This document shows positions 6,514-14,264 of a stretch of DNA of 16,461 nt, piece after piece. This DNA comes from an uncultured Agathobacter sp. (GTDB lineage: Bacteria; Bacillota; Clostridia; Lachnospirales; Lachnospiraceae), in assembly GCA_910587655.1 (NCBI GenBank), contig CAJUND010000046.1, positions 1 through 16,461 on the forward strand, in the 5' to 3' direction. The notes under the pieces were generated by a model. The model saw only the letters and a list, made by a program, of their open reading frames with translations, ran no database searches and was not told where the DNA came from. Within the stretch, counting starts at the first letter, position 1. Each line of letters begins with the position of its first letter. A program made the position numbers and the translations under genes.

Positions 6514-8714
6514 TTAGAAACTTATTTATTTCCATTCTTGGGATTTCATTGTCAACCGGACTGGTCATTGCACTGTTTATGCTGCTTGCACCATTATTCA
6601 GAAAACGGTATGCCAGCAGATGGAGCTGTTATATCTGGATTTTCATTGCACTCCGGCTGCTGGTTCCTATAAACGGAAGCAGTATTGTGGGTTTCGTAAA
6701 GAGTATGGCATCCCCGGCTTCCTCCATGCAGCAGGAAACCGCAGACAGCCCGGTGATAAATACACCAAAACAGCGGGTAGTAATTGAAATACCGGAACAG
6801 ATGACAACAGAAATAACCGTACAGAAAGAGGAACGAAAAACCATTACCATGCTGGACATTGCCGCATATGTATGGTTTGCGGGCTGTATTGTTTTTCTTG
6901 CCATTCCGGTATTTAGCTGCATCAATTTCAGGATACAGATTTCCAGAAACAAAACAGCTGTGGAGAACGGACCGGTAAAGACACAGCTGCAGAAACTGTC
7001 CAGGGAACTGCATATCCGCCGTCCTGTACCTGCAGTGGAATATGACGGTACGGTCAGTCCGATAATTACTGGTATTTTCATACCGGTGGTGGTTCTGCCC
7101 CGGAAAGATTACACGGAGAAGGAATTCTATTTTATTTTAAAGCATGAACTGATTCATCTGAAACGAAATGATGTACTGGTAAAATTTCTTTACATGGCTG
7201 CGAACGCACTGCACTGGTTCAACCCGCTGGTTTACATTATGAGAAAACAGGCTGTGGTTGACATGGAGCTTTCCTGCGACGAACGGGTGATTTCAGGCAC
7301 TGCATACGCAGACCGGAAGGATTATACGGAAACACTGTTTTCCACAATTAAGGAAACACGTACAAAAAAGACATATTTGTCAACAGGATTTTATGGGGGA
7401 AAAAGAATTATGAAGAAACGGTTTAAAAATATCCTGACACGTTCAGAAAAAAAGAACGGTCTGCCCGTACTGGCAGCTGCCATGGCTGTAACACTTGCGG
7501 CAGGAACACTGGTCGGATGCTCGGAGGCAAAAAAACCGGCGGCAAACAAAAGCGGGCTGGTACAGACGGCAAATAAAAATACAGACGGCGGTATTCTGAA
7601 GCAAATATCCGGCAGGTGGATGATTGACTTTGGCAGGACAGATTCCTCGCTCTGGGGGACGGGGATATCCAACGGGAATGAAATGGTGATTACAGCAGAT
7701 GGGGTATTTACCTATTACATCGGTATCGGCACGGGCGGAACCGGACAGTGTAAGATAAAGGACGGCAGTGTAACGGTAGAAATCACTCCTTATGAAGAAC
7801 TCTCCTCCGAAAAGGAAATACTCACTTTCAGCTATGAGGGGAAGGCGAAAAATGAGTATATCCGGATGGACTGGCACGGAGAGGATGTTTACTGGACACG
7901 GGAAGGAGCCTCTGGTACTAAGAAAGAAACGGCGGATACCCCGTCATCCCCAAAAGAGCTTACCATCTACAAAGAAGGGGAACCGGAAGTCAGGCAGACG
8001 ACAAATACCATCGGAGTCGGGTACTCTGTTTATTTTCCGGAAGGTGAATGGACAGAAAACACATTAAAAAACTTCTCTGCCGCAATGCCTGACGATTCAT
8101 GGCTTACCAACGGACGGGACATCTGGAATGCAGACGTGAATAACCGGGTACAGATGAGGGTGACACATTACACAGAGCTTTCGGCAGCCGCCAGGCTGGA
8201 GGAAGCTTTCACACAGGCTGGTTATGCCCAGGAAAACAATGAACTGGTAAAAACAGAGGGAGACCTTGTGATTAAGGTGAGACTTTATGACAACGAAGAC
8301 GACACGTGGAGCGTATGCTACTGCTATCCTTCAGAAGCTGAAGAAGGCTGGGGAACGGAACTACCGGTAATTGCAGATACTTTTGCAGTTACAGCGCTCA
8401 GCGAGGACAGCAAAGCAATCCAGCGCACGGTAAAAGGTTTTACTGCAGCGTATTTTACAAGGGATGCAAAAGAGCTGGAAAAATATTTGGAACATCCGTC
8501 CGAAACGGCGGCTGAGATTTACGAAGGCACTGAAACGGTGAACCGCATGACGGTAAAAGGATATACGGAAAATGAGGTATTTCCGTTTGGAAGCGAAACA
8601 TCGGCTTCCGTGGAATTTAAGGAAGGTTCAGAGGATTCCTTCACTTATCTGACACTGTCTTTAATCAAGCAGGAAAACGGATGGAAAGTGAAAAGTTACG
8701 GACTGGAAAAATAA
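6510..8714 (+). CDS. M56 family (BlaR1-like) membrane metalloprotease with unusual C-terminal sensor
   Basis: This 734-residue membrane protein is the expected signalling partner of the upstream repressor. Membrane segments appear near 5-27, 38-54 and 116-138. The M56 zinc protease site is HELIH (212-216), with ELSCDE (253-258) further on. A fourth hydrophobic segment (317-336) ends in LVGC, which reads like a lipobox. The outer part (338-734) has no penicillin-binding SxxK sensor. Instead it seems to hold a small beta-rich domain (about 357-465), a second domain with repeated Trp and acidic residues (485-630) and a C-terminal NTF2-like or DUF4878-like segment (about 632-734). The signal is therefore unlikely to be a beta-lactam bound as in BlaR1. 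The gene is followed by a terminator, so the operon has two genes. Confidence 0.85.
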   Translation: MIRNLFISILGISLSTGLVIALFMLLAPLFRKRYASRWSCYIWIFIALRLLVPINGSSIVGFVKSMASPASSMQQETADSPVINTPKQRVVIEIPEQMTTEITVQKEERKTITMLDIAAYVWFAGCIVFLAIPVFSCINFRIQISRNKTAVENGPVKTQLQKLSRELHIRRPVPAVEYDGTVSPIITGIFIPVVVLPRKDYTEKEFYFILKHELIHLKRNDVLVKFLYMAANALHWFNPLVYIMRKQAVVDMELSCDERVISGTAYADRKDYTETLFSTIKETRTKKTYLSTGFYGGKRIMKKRFKNILTRSEKKNGLPVLAAAMAVTLAAGTLVGCSEAKKPAANKSGLVQTANKNTDGGILKQISGRWMIDFGRTDSSLWGTGISNGNEMVITADGVFTYYIGIGTGGTGQCKIKDGSVTVEITPYEELSSEKEILTFSYEGKAKNEYIRMDWHGEDVYWTREGASGTKKETADTPSSPKELTIYKEGEPEVRQTTNTIGVGYSVYFPEGEWTENTLKNFSAAMPDDSWLTNGRDIWNADVNNRVQMRVTHYTELSAAARLEEAFTQAGYAQENNELVKTEGDLVIKVRLYDNEDDTWSVCYCYPSEAEEGWGTELPVIADTFAVTALSEDSKAIQRTVKGFTAAYFTRDAKELEKYLEHPSETAAEIYEGTETVNRMTVKGYTENEVFPFGSETSASVEFKEGSEDSFTYLTLSLIKQENGWKVKSYGLEK

Positions 8715-8719
8715 CATGT

Positions 8720-8745
8720 AAAAGGCGGGGAACTCCCTGCCTTTT
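8720..8745 (+). terminator. Rho-independent terminator of the BlaI/M56 operon
   Basis: Arms 8720-8730 and 8735-8745 form an 11-pair stem (one G-U) with a 4-base loop, six bases after the stop codon. The 3' arm ends in TTTT, giving the U-rich end. Confidence 0.75.
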
Positions 8746-8764
8746 ATGCTTCTGTATTCCTCCC

Positions 8765-8793
8765 TTGACAAAGTAAATTTCTTATTTTATCCT
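8765..8793 (+). promoter_or_regulatory. Promoter of the reductase operon
   Basis: TTGACA (8765-8770), a 17-base spacer and TATCCT (8788-8793, a moderate -10) lie between the preceding terminator and the reductase. GAAAGGAGG at 8815-8823 is a strong ribosome-binding site for the ATG at 8831. Confidence 0.6.
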
Positions 8794-8830
8794 ATTTTAT
8801 ATATCACGAAAAAAGAAAGGAGGATTTCTG

Positions 8831-9949
8831 ATGAACCCTGAAAAACTGGGATTCGGTCTTATGCGTCTGCCGCTTCTTGACCCGGCAGATTCCACAAGTA
8901 TTGACCACAAGGCAGTATGCCGGATGGCAGACAGTTTCCTGGAAGCTGGATTTACTTACTTTGATACCGCTGCGCCCTACCATAACGGTCACAGCGAAAC
9001 TGCGTTCCGTGAATGTGTGGCAAAACGGTATCCAAGGAATGCCTATACCATTACAAATAAGCTGAGTCTTTTTATGGTTCAGAAGGCTGAAGAACTGGAA
9101 GGCTTTTTTGCAGGACAACTGGAACGCTGCGGCGTGGATTATTTTGATTATTATCTTCTTCATGCCATGAACATAGATTATCTGGACCTGGCGGAAAAAA
9201 TCGGTGCGTTCGACTTTGCCGCACAAAAAAAAGCCGAGGGAAAAATAAAACATGTCGGATTTTCCTTCCACAGCAGTGCAGAAGTTCTGGATGAAATATT
9301 AACAAAGCATCCCGAAATGGAATACGTGCAGCTCCAGCTGAACTATATTGACTGGGAAGACGAAGAAGTACAGTCCGGGAAATGTTATGAGGTCTGCGTA
9401 AAACATAATAAACCGGTCATTGTCATGGAGCCGGTCAAAGGCGGACTGCTTGTTAATATTCCAGGTGAAGCCGATGCACTGTTAAAAGAAGCTGACGCCG
9501 GTATGTCTGCCGCTTCATGGGCCATCCGTTTTGCAGCTTCCCCGGACCATGTTGTCATGGTACTGTCCGGCATGAGCAGTGAAGAGCAGATGCGCGACAA
9601 TATCTCCTTTATGAAAGATTTTAAACCACTCACAGAATTCGAAAACGAGCTTGTCCTGAAAGCTGCCGGAATCATCCGCAGCAGACAGCGCATCGCCTGC
9701 ACGGCATGCCGTTACTGTGTGGACGGATGCCCGAAAAACATAGCGATTCCGGACTATTTTAAACTGATAAATAAAATCAGCCAGTATGGAGAAACTCATC
9801 TGCCGGATGCAAAAAAAGCCTATGCCCGGAAAACACAGGATTTTGGCAGGGCATCCGACTGTATCCACTGCCTTCAGTGCGAAAAACGCTGTCCGCAGAA
9901 TCTGCCGGTTACTAAATATCTGGAAGAAACAGCCAAAGTTCTGGAATAA
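8831..9949 (+). CDS. Aldo/keto reductase with two C-terminal [4Fe-4S] clusters (COG1453 type)
   Basis: This 372-residue soluble oxidoreductase has an N-terminal aldo/keto reductase barrel with the catalytic tetrad visible: D45 and Y50 (FDTAAPYHNG), K77 (TITNK) and H111 (YYLLHAMN). A ferredoxin-like tail follows, with C290-x2-C293-x2-C296-x3-C300-P and C344-x2-C347-x2-C350-x3-C354-P, each expected to ligate one [4Fe-4S] cluster. Members of this group probably couple NAD(P)H-type reduction to iron-sulphur electron transfer, but their substrates are mostly unknown. The gene is 63 bases upstream of an ECF-type S component with no evident terminator between, so they are likely co-transcribed. The Fe-S clusters suit an anaerobic host. 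Confidence 0.9.
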   Translation: MNPEKLGFGLMRLPLLDPADSTSIDHKAVCRMADSFLEAGFTYFDTAAPYHNGHSETAFRECVAKRYPRNAYTITNKLSLFMVQKAEELEGFFAGQLERCGVDYFDYYLLHAMNIDYLDLAEKIGAFDFAAQKKAEGKIKHVGFSFHSSAEVLDEILTKHPEMEYVQLQLNYIDWEDEEVQSGKCYEVCVKHNKPVIVMEPVKGGLLVNIPGEADALLKEADAGMSAASWAIRFAASPDHVVMVLSGMSSEEQMRDNISFMKDFKPLTEFENELVLKAAGIIRSRQRIACTACRYCVDGCPKNIAIPDYFKLINKISQYGETHLPDAKKAYARKTQDFGRASDCIHCLQCEKRCPQNLPVTKYLEETAKVLE

Positions 9950-9962
9950 AAAAGAACAGCTT

Positions 9963-9978
9963 CTGCCGCCACCGGCAG
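9963..9978 (+). other. Intergenic hairpin between reductase and ECF genes
   Basis: CTGCCG-CCAC-CGGCAG is a perfect six-pair stem with a 4-base loop, 14 bases after the reductase stop. It has no T-run after it and is followed by an A-rich stretch, so it is more likely an mRNA stability or processing element than a terminator. Confidence 0.4.
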
Positions 9979-10012
9979 ATAAAAAATATAATAATAAACC
10001 GGAGGTAAAATT

Positions 10013-10579
10013 ATGAATAACAAATCAACAGCAATTACCATGAACAGATTATCTGTAAAAACACAGACAATGGCTGCAGCCGCTGCAATTATTGCAGCCG
10101 TGGCGCTCCCGCAGTTTTTCCATGTAATGGGCGCATTATCCGGTCTTGGAACGGGACTTGGGGAAGCCTTTCTTCCCATGCATCTGCCGATTATTCTGGC
10201 GGGACTTCTGGCAGGACCTTATGCCGGGGCGGCTGCCGGACTGCTTGCCCCCCTTGCCAGCTTTGCATGTTCGGGTATGCCGACTTCCGCCATGCTGCCG
10301 TTTATGATGATTGAACTCTGCGTTTACGGATTATCTGCGGGACTTCTTAAGAATGTAAAGATTCCTGTAATCGCAAAGGTTGTAATCACTCAGATTGCCG
10401 GGAGAGTCATCCGCGCAGCGGCAATTCTGGTTTCCTTATATGCATTTGGAAACGAAAATGTACGTGTTGCCGCCATCTGGATGAGCATTGTTACCGGACT
10501 GTTCGGCCTTGTACTCCAGTGGACGCTTATTCCGCTGGCAGTTTACCGTCTGGAGGATATGAAGCGAAATGAAAACTAA
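10013..10579 (+). CDS. ECF-type transporter S component (substrate-binding membrane protein)
   Basis: This 188-residue, very hydrophobic protein has about five or six membrane helices (near 20-36, 55-80, 93-112, 116-142 and 152-178) and the features of ECF S components: the LPMHLPIILAGLLAGPYAG segment, followed by a Gly/Ala-rich helix and a small loop (CSGMPTSAMLP). S components bind vitamins or similar small molecules and borrow a shared EcfA-A'-T energising module encoded elsewhere; no such module is in this window. The substrate cannot be named from sequence. GGAGG at 10001-10005 supports the ATG. The 3' end overlaps the DUF1893 gene by 11 bases, indicating tight coupling. Confidence 0.75.
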   Translation: MNNKSTAITMNRLSVKTQTMAAAAAIIAAVALPQFFHVMGALSGLGTGLGEAFLPMHLPIILAGLLAGPYAGAAAGLLAPLASFACSGMPTSAMLPFMMIELCVYGLSAGLLKNVKIPVIAKVVITQIAGRVIRAAAILVSLYAFGNENVRVAAIWMSIVTGLFGLVLQWTLIPLAVYRLEDMKRNEN

Positions 10580-10991
10580 TCTGCAGAAAGCAAAAGAACT
10601 GCTGCAGACCGGGGAATACACCTGCGTTCTGTGCCAGGGGGACGAAGTCTTTACCAGCACAGAACGGGGCGTTGCCCCCCTGGTAAACTGGATATCCTCC
10701 GGCATGGATTTGGGCGGTTTCAGCGCTGCTGATAAAATTGTCGGAAGGGCTGCAGCATTTTTATATTCCCTGCTGGGCGTGGATGAGGTTTATGCTTCCG
10801 TTATGAGCGAAGGGGCCATAACGCTGCTATCAGAGCTGAATATTCCAGCATCTTATGATAGTAAGACGGAACACATTATTAACCGTGCCGGAACCGGCGG
10901 CTGCCCGATGGAGCAGGCCGTAAAAGATATTACGGAACCGGAACAGGCACTGGAAGCAATACGGAAAAAAATGAAGGAACTTTCCCGGTAA
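10569..10991 (+). CDS. DUF1893 family protein (cytidine-deaminase-like fold)
   Basis: This 140-residue protein matches the DUF1893 family in length and pattern: LQTGEYTCVLCQGDEVFTS near the N-terminus, then ADKIVGRAAAFLY (54-66), VYASVMSEGAITLL (74-87), and GTGGCPMEQAV (108-118). The family is placed in the deaminase-fold superfamily, but I do not see a complete HxE...PCxxC zinc site, so catalysis is uncertain and a binding or regulatory role is possible. It starts inside the S-component gene, so both are probably made together. The terminator hairpin overlaps its last codons. Cysteines C19, C22 and C112 are the obvious candidates for a functional site. Confidence 0.8.
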   Translation: MKTNLQKAKELLQTGEYTCVLCQGDEVFTSTERGVAPLVNWISSGMDLGGFSAADKIVGRAAAFLYSLLGVDEVYASVMSEGAITLLSELNIPASYDSKTEHIINRAGTGGCPMEQAVKDITEPEQALEAIRKKMKELSR

Positions 10992-11007
10992 AGGAAGGTT
11001 CCTTCAT
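10971..11007. terminator. Bidirectional terminator between converging operons
   Basis: ATGAAGGAAC (10971-10980) and GTTCCTTCAT (10998-11007) pair perfectly. On the plus strand the stem spans the DUF1893 stop codon and is followed by TTCTTC. On the minus strand it is followed by six T residues (10970-10965), so it should end the flagellin transcript efficiently too. Confidence 0.65.
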
Positions 11008-11030
11008 TTCTTCATGGTAATTCTTAAACA

Positions 11031-11414
11031 TTACCCTTGTAACAGCTTCAGAACAGTCTGATTCGCCATGTTTGCCTGAGCCATAACTGACGAATTTAGC
11101 TGCTCAAGAATTTTACTGCATGAAAATTCCACCATCTCCTCTGCTATGTCGGCATCTGAAATCCGGCTTTCGGATGCCGATACGTTCTCACCTGTAATTG
11201 CATTGGCAGCATACAGATGCTCGAGCGCATTCTGATAGCTGCCGTAGAGGCTTCTTTGCTCGGAAACATAATCGATAGCCTGATTGCACAATGAGATAAC
11301 CTCTTTTGCATCGTTATGGCTCATCACATTCAAAACTGGATTTTTTCCAAAAACCGCTGTGGTGCGCATATCGACATAATCGATACGATAGCAGTTCCCG
11401 CTGTACGCCCCCAC
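11031..11414 (-). pseudogene. Flagellin C-terminal D1/D0 domain, separated by an amber codon
   Basis: These 127 codons are in the same frame as the preceding flagellin part and follow directly after TAG 11415-11417. The region has the classical C-terminal flagellin pattern: a VGAYSGNCYRIDYVDM strand segment, a long helical D1 stretch with ALEHLYAANAITGENVSASESRI, and the D0 end VMAQANMANQTVLKLLQG. These residues are needed for export and filament packing, so a product ending at the amber would not assemble. A GTG immediately follows the TAG but no convincing ribosome-binding site is present, so independent translation is unlikely. The stop codon is TAA, 24 bases from the bidirectional terminator. 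Confidence 0.8.
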
Positions 11415-13304
11415 CTACAGATAGATAAAACCGGTTCTGGCTGAGGCGGAGCCTCCGCCTGAACCGCCGCCTGAAGATGATGCGCTGCCACCCGTCTGCC
11501 CGTCCAGTTTGAGAAACCATGCATCACTGCCTCCTTTGTTTTTGTCTGCGAGGTCCTCGTCATTGGAACTGCTGTTGCCGCCGAGCAGAATGTCGCCGTT
11601 TTCGTCTTCAAAGATGAAGTTGAAAGAGTCATTTCCGCTTCCGCCATGCACCTCGTCCCAAATAATATCACCGGAATCCTTGTCTATCATAAATACCCAG
11701 GCATTATCCCCAAAATACCCGGGCTTTTGGGTTACGTCCCCGTCCATTGCACCCACTCTTCCGGCAATGACGAAGCCGTTTGCTGTCTCAACAACGCAGC
11801 TGCCAAAATCGTCTTTGCTGCTTCCATATGATCTGCTCCAGACAGGTGTCAGGTTTTTGTCAAGTTTCATAACCCAGATATTACTCCCGCGTGTCCTGTC
11901 AGTCGAGGGGGCAGCTGTTCCGACCGTATCCGTAATCTCTGCTTTCCCGACCACGATATATTCTCCGGCAGAGGTTTCTATAATTTGACTGATGTTTTCC
12001 CCGCTGTTGCTTGCGCTCATGTTATCCCCGAACAGCAGTATCTTTTCGGCATTCCCGTTCCTGTCAAATTTTGTAATAAAGGATCTGTGATGACCGGTTC
12101 CGATGACTGTTGTCGGCGGTTTGCTGACGCTGCCATCATTGTTGCTCTGCTTGATATCAGTCGAGGTTGTATAGTTTCCACCAATGTATCCGCCGTCTGA
12201 TGTAGGATAGAGCCGGGAGATTTGTTCGTTGCTGCCGCCTCCGACCCGGTATGCCTTTTTCTCAAAGGCATCATAATCAGCATTCGGGTCGACCGAAGGG
12301 TCAATTACCAGCATGATGGTGTCCCGGCCGCCCAGGGCGTTTCCCCCTAAAGGCTTTCCTCTCCCGTCTCTGATACCATTTCCGTCAAATGACTGAATGG
12401 AAAGAAATACATGTCCGCTGCCGTCCTGCATGAGAAATGCATTATTGACGCTGTTATCATTGCCGCTACATTGAAACCGGTACGTCCATGCAATGTTACC
12501 ATCTGCATCCAGCTTTGCCAGAAAAGGACTGCCACTGCTGTTTCCTACAGCCAAATATCCGCCGTCCGCCGTAGCAGTAACTGAATTAAAAGATTCATTT
12601 CCGAGATTGTTTACCTTTGTCGTCCAGAGAACCTCACCGTCCGTCCCGACCTTGGTGACCCATCCGCTTTGCGTTCCTGCCGTAGAACCAGAGCCATCCA
12701 GATCCTGGTCACTGCTGTTTGTGTTTCCGCAGAAAACGATGGTGCCATCGGGGTTATGAATGGGAGTCCCCATAGAATCATTACCGAAACCTCCATAAGT
12801 AGCGCGTTTTGAAAGCGCATCAGAAACGGCAGCATCTATCACGGAGCCTGTACCGCTGCCGCCTCCTCCCACTGCTGCTCCGGCAGTTCCCCCACAGAGC
12901 ATACGATGCCCGTTGAAAGAGGTTCTATATGCAGTTTCGTCAATTTCTATGAAAAGAGCATTAATCTCTGACTGGATTGCCGCGCGGTCCCCCGGCATAT
13001 TTGTGTCATTCGCTGCCTGCACTGACAGCTCACGTATCCGCTGGAGAAGATTTTGTATCTCCTGCATTCCGCCATCGCCGACCTGCACAAAATTGATGCC
13101 GTCCTGTATATTCTCATTTGCCCGGGCCAGGCCTCGAATCTGCACACGCATTTTCTGTGAAATAGAAAGCCCGGCTGCATCGTCTGCCGCACGATTGATG
13201 CGATAGCCGCTGGCAAGACGTTCGGATGTCCTGGCCTTACGGGCAGAGTTAATCTTTGATTGACAGAAAGCTCCCATGCTCGCTGGATTATGCTGAATAA
13301 TCAT
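11415..13304 (-). CDS. Flagellin with beta-propeller insertion (ends at in-frame TAG)
   Basis: The first 136 residues are a normal flagellin D0/D1 half: MIIQHNPAS at the start, LASGYRINRAADDAAGLSIS, RANENIQDGINFVQVGDGGM and RIRELSVQAANDTN. The hypervariable region is replaced by about 440 residues of repeats resembling a seven-bladed propeller, with recurring SGNDSF, DGGY and WVxKLDxxG motifs, bracketed by glycine/serine linkers. The frame ends TGFIYL-TAG-VGAYSG, where flagellins usually have LQVGA. With the C-terminal part the protein would be about 757 residues. I start at ATG 13302-13304 because it has AGGAG upstream and gives the canonical flagellin N-terminus; the ATG at 13326-13328 has no ribosome-binding site. 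No other flagellar gene is in the window, so its cellular role is uncertain. Confidence 0.85.
   Translation of the reverse strand: MIIQHNPASMGAFCQSKINSARKARTSERLASGYRINRAADDAAGLSISQKMRVQIRGLARANENIQDGINFVQVGDGGMQEIQNLLQRIRELSVQAANDTNMPGDRAAIQSEINALFIEIDETAYRTSFNGHRMLCGGTAGAAVGGGGSGTGSVIDAAVSDALSKRATYGGFGNDSMGTPIHNPDGTIVFCGNTNSSDQDLDGSGSTAGTQSGWVTKVGTDGEVLWTTKVNNLGNESFNSVTATADGGYLAVGNSSGSPFLAKLDADGNIAWTYRFQCSGNDNSVNNAFLMQDGSGHVFLSIQSFDGNGIRDGRGKPLGGNALGGRDTIMLVIDPSVDPNADYDAFEKKAYRVGGGSNEQISRLYPTSDGGYIGGNYTTSTDIKQSNNDGSVSKPPTTVIGTGHHRSFITKFDRNGNAEKILLFGDNMSASNSGENISQIIETSAGEYIVVGKAEITDTVGTAAPSTDRTRGSNIWVMKLDKNLTPVWSRSYGSSKDDFGSCVVETANGFVIAGRVGAMDGDVTQKPGYFGDNAWVFMIDKDSGDIIWDEVHGGSGNDSFNFIFEDENGDILLGGNSSSNDEDLADKNKGGSDAWFLKLDGQTGGSASSSGGGSGGGSASARTGFIYL
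11499..12812 (-). repeat. Seven degenerate propeller-type repeats in the flagellin
   Basis: Numbering from the ATG at 13304, repeats cover roughly residues 165-232, 232-278, 279-354, 354-426, 426-494, 494-553 and 553-602. Each repeat contains some of: a Gly-Ser-Asn-Asp opening, an Asp-Gly-Gly-Tyr-like turn, a Gly-Asn/Ser-rich loop and a hydrophobic-Lys-Leu-Asp strand followed by a Trp. The copies differ strongly, so this is a fold repeat and not a recent DNA duplication. Confidence 0.65.
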
Positions 13305-13371
13305 TACGTTTACTCCTATTTGATTCATTTGTCATAGGGGTACCTATTGATGATTCTCTCATTTTTTATTT

Positions 13372-13401
13372 ATTATATCAAAAAAATGGGGAAATCAACA
13401 A
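13372..13401 (-). promoter_or_regulatory. Likely sigma-A-type promoter of the flagellin gene
   Basis: On the minus strand TTGTTG (13396-13401) is followed by an 18-base spacer and a perfect TATAAT (13372-13377), giving a leader of about 60 bases. I do not see a sigma-28 (SigD) type promoter, which would be usual for a late flagellin gene. Confidence 0.5.
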
Positions 13402-13481
13402 ATTGCAACAATTAATCAGAATAAATTTTAAAAGGTATCAGAAAAATATCATATTGAAAAAAACAGCCTTTGAAAGAAAAA

Positions 13482-14255
13482 CTACTGGCATTCCACCCCA
13501 TAATATGCCGCATTCATTTCATAATACAGGGCTTCCAGCTGCAGGCCTGCTTCCAGCCGGGACAGTCCGCTTTCTATCACATCAAGCCGTGAGGCTTCCC
13601 CGGCTTTTTCCAGAAGCTCGGTATTCCGGTACACTTCTTCAAGATATTCTTCCATGGACTTCTGCGCCTGGATACTGGCGCGTGCATTTTCACATTCTGT
13701 CACACATCCGGCAATAAAAAACTTATCCATATCCGGATGCCTTGCCGTACACTCTTCAATTGTTCCCAGGGATTTATCCGCCGGCATTTCAATCCTTTTA
13801 TATTTCAGGAATTTTTCTTTTAAAAAATATTTGTCATACTGAATCGAATTGGCGCAAATCTGTTTTCTGGCGCGGACGTCTGCAATTGCTGTCCCGGTCT
13901 GTGATGCCTGTACTTTTGTTATTTCTCCTTCTTCATACATTTTCTGTATAATGGCCTCTTTCTCAGCAAGCAGTTTATCCATTTCATCATATATCTTTAA
14001 CAGTCTTTCATTTTTCAGCATGTCAAGATAACAGGAAACGCCTTCCGCCCCTGTTCCGTCCAGAATTTCCTGTCCGGCAGATTCAACAGATTCTGCCGGT
14101 GTTTCTTCTGCCTGGGTATTTTCTTTCTGTATATTATCAACATCTTCACTTACACTCTGCGTGTTTTCCGCAGTATCCGCCATGGCATGAAAACCGCTTC
14201 CAAATACTGCCGCAATGGCAAACACTGCTGCTGTCATTATCATCCATTTTTTCAT
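13482..14255 (-). CDS. Secreted TolC-like coiled-coil protein
   Basis: This 257-residue protein has a clear signal peptide (KKW, then a hydrophobic core, cleavage likely after AMA at 24-26) and an acidic linker (27-66). Two helical repeats resemble the outer-membrane efflux (TolC) family. The second is clearest: AGEASRLDVIESG at 218-230 followed by LEAGLQLEALYYEMNAAYYG. The first is around MYEEGEITKVQASQTG (106-121) and the QYDKYFLK at 139-146. It is about half the size of TolC, and no beta-barrel strands or membrane anchor are evident. Six cysteines follow the signal peptide. It is the last gene of the ABC-HlyD operon, nine bases after the adaptor stop. I infer a channel-like or capping partner of the adaptor, with moderate confidence. 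Confidence 0.65.
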   Translation of the reverse strand: MKKWMIMTAAVFAIAAVFGSGFHAMADTAENTQSVSEDVDNIQKENTQAEETPAESVESAGQEILDGTGAEGVSCYLDMLKNERLLKIYDEMDKLLAEKEAIIQKMYEEGEITKVQASQTGTAIADVRARKQICANSIQYDKYFLKEKFLKYKRIEMPADKSLGTIEECTARHPDMDKFFIAGCVTECENARASIQAQKSMEEYLEEVYRNTELLEKAGEASRLDVIESGLSRLEAGLQLEALYYEMNAAYYGVECQ

Positions 14256-14264
14256 ATGTATGCG

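Noticed and set aside
6594..7877. Antisense open frames opposite the M56 gene
   Set aside because: They have no ribosome-binding site or recognisable domain and are shadows of a well-supported gene.
9987..9992. TATAAT as a promoter for the ECF gene
   Set aside because: No -35 at suitable spacing, and the Shine-Dalgarno sequence follows within ten bases; co-transcription with the reductase is more likely.
11415..11417. TAG reassigned as an amino acid (Gln or pyrrolysine) in this organism
   Set aside because: The HlyD-like and TolC-like genes nearby end naturally at TAG, and no suppressor tRNA or pyl gene is visible; a local nonsense mutation is simpler.
13305..13328. Flagellin start at the upstream ATG (13326-13328)
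   Set aside because: It has no ribosome-binding site and would add eight residues before the canonical MIIQHN start; AGGAG is positioned for the ATG at 13304.
13440..13481. Terminator after the TolC-like gene
   Set aside because: There is a T-rich run on the minus strand but only a very weak stem before it.
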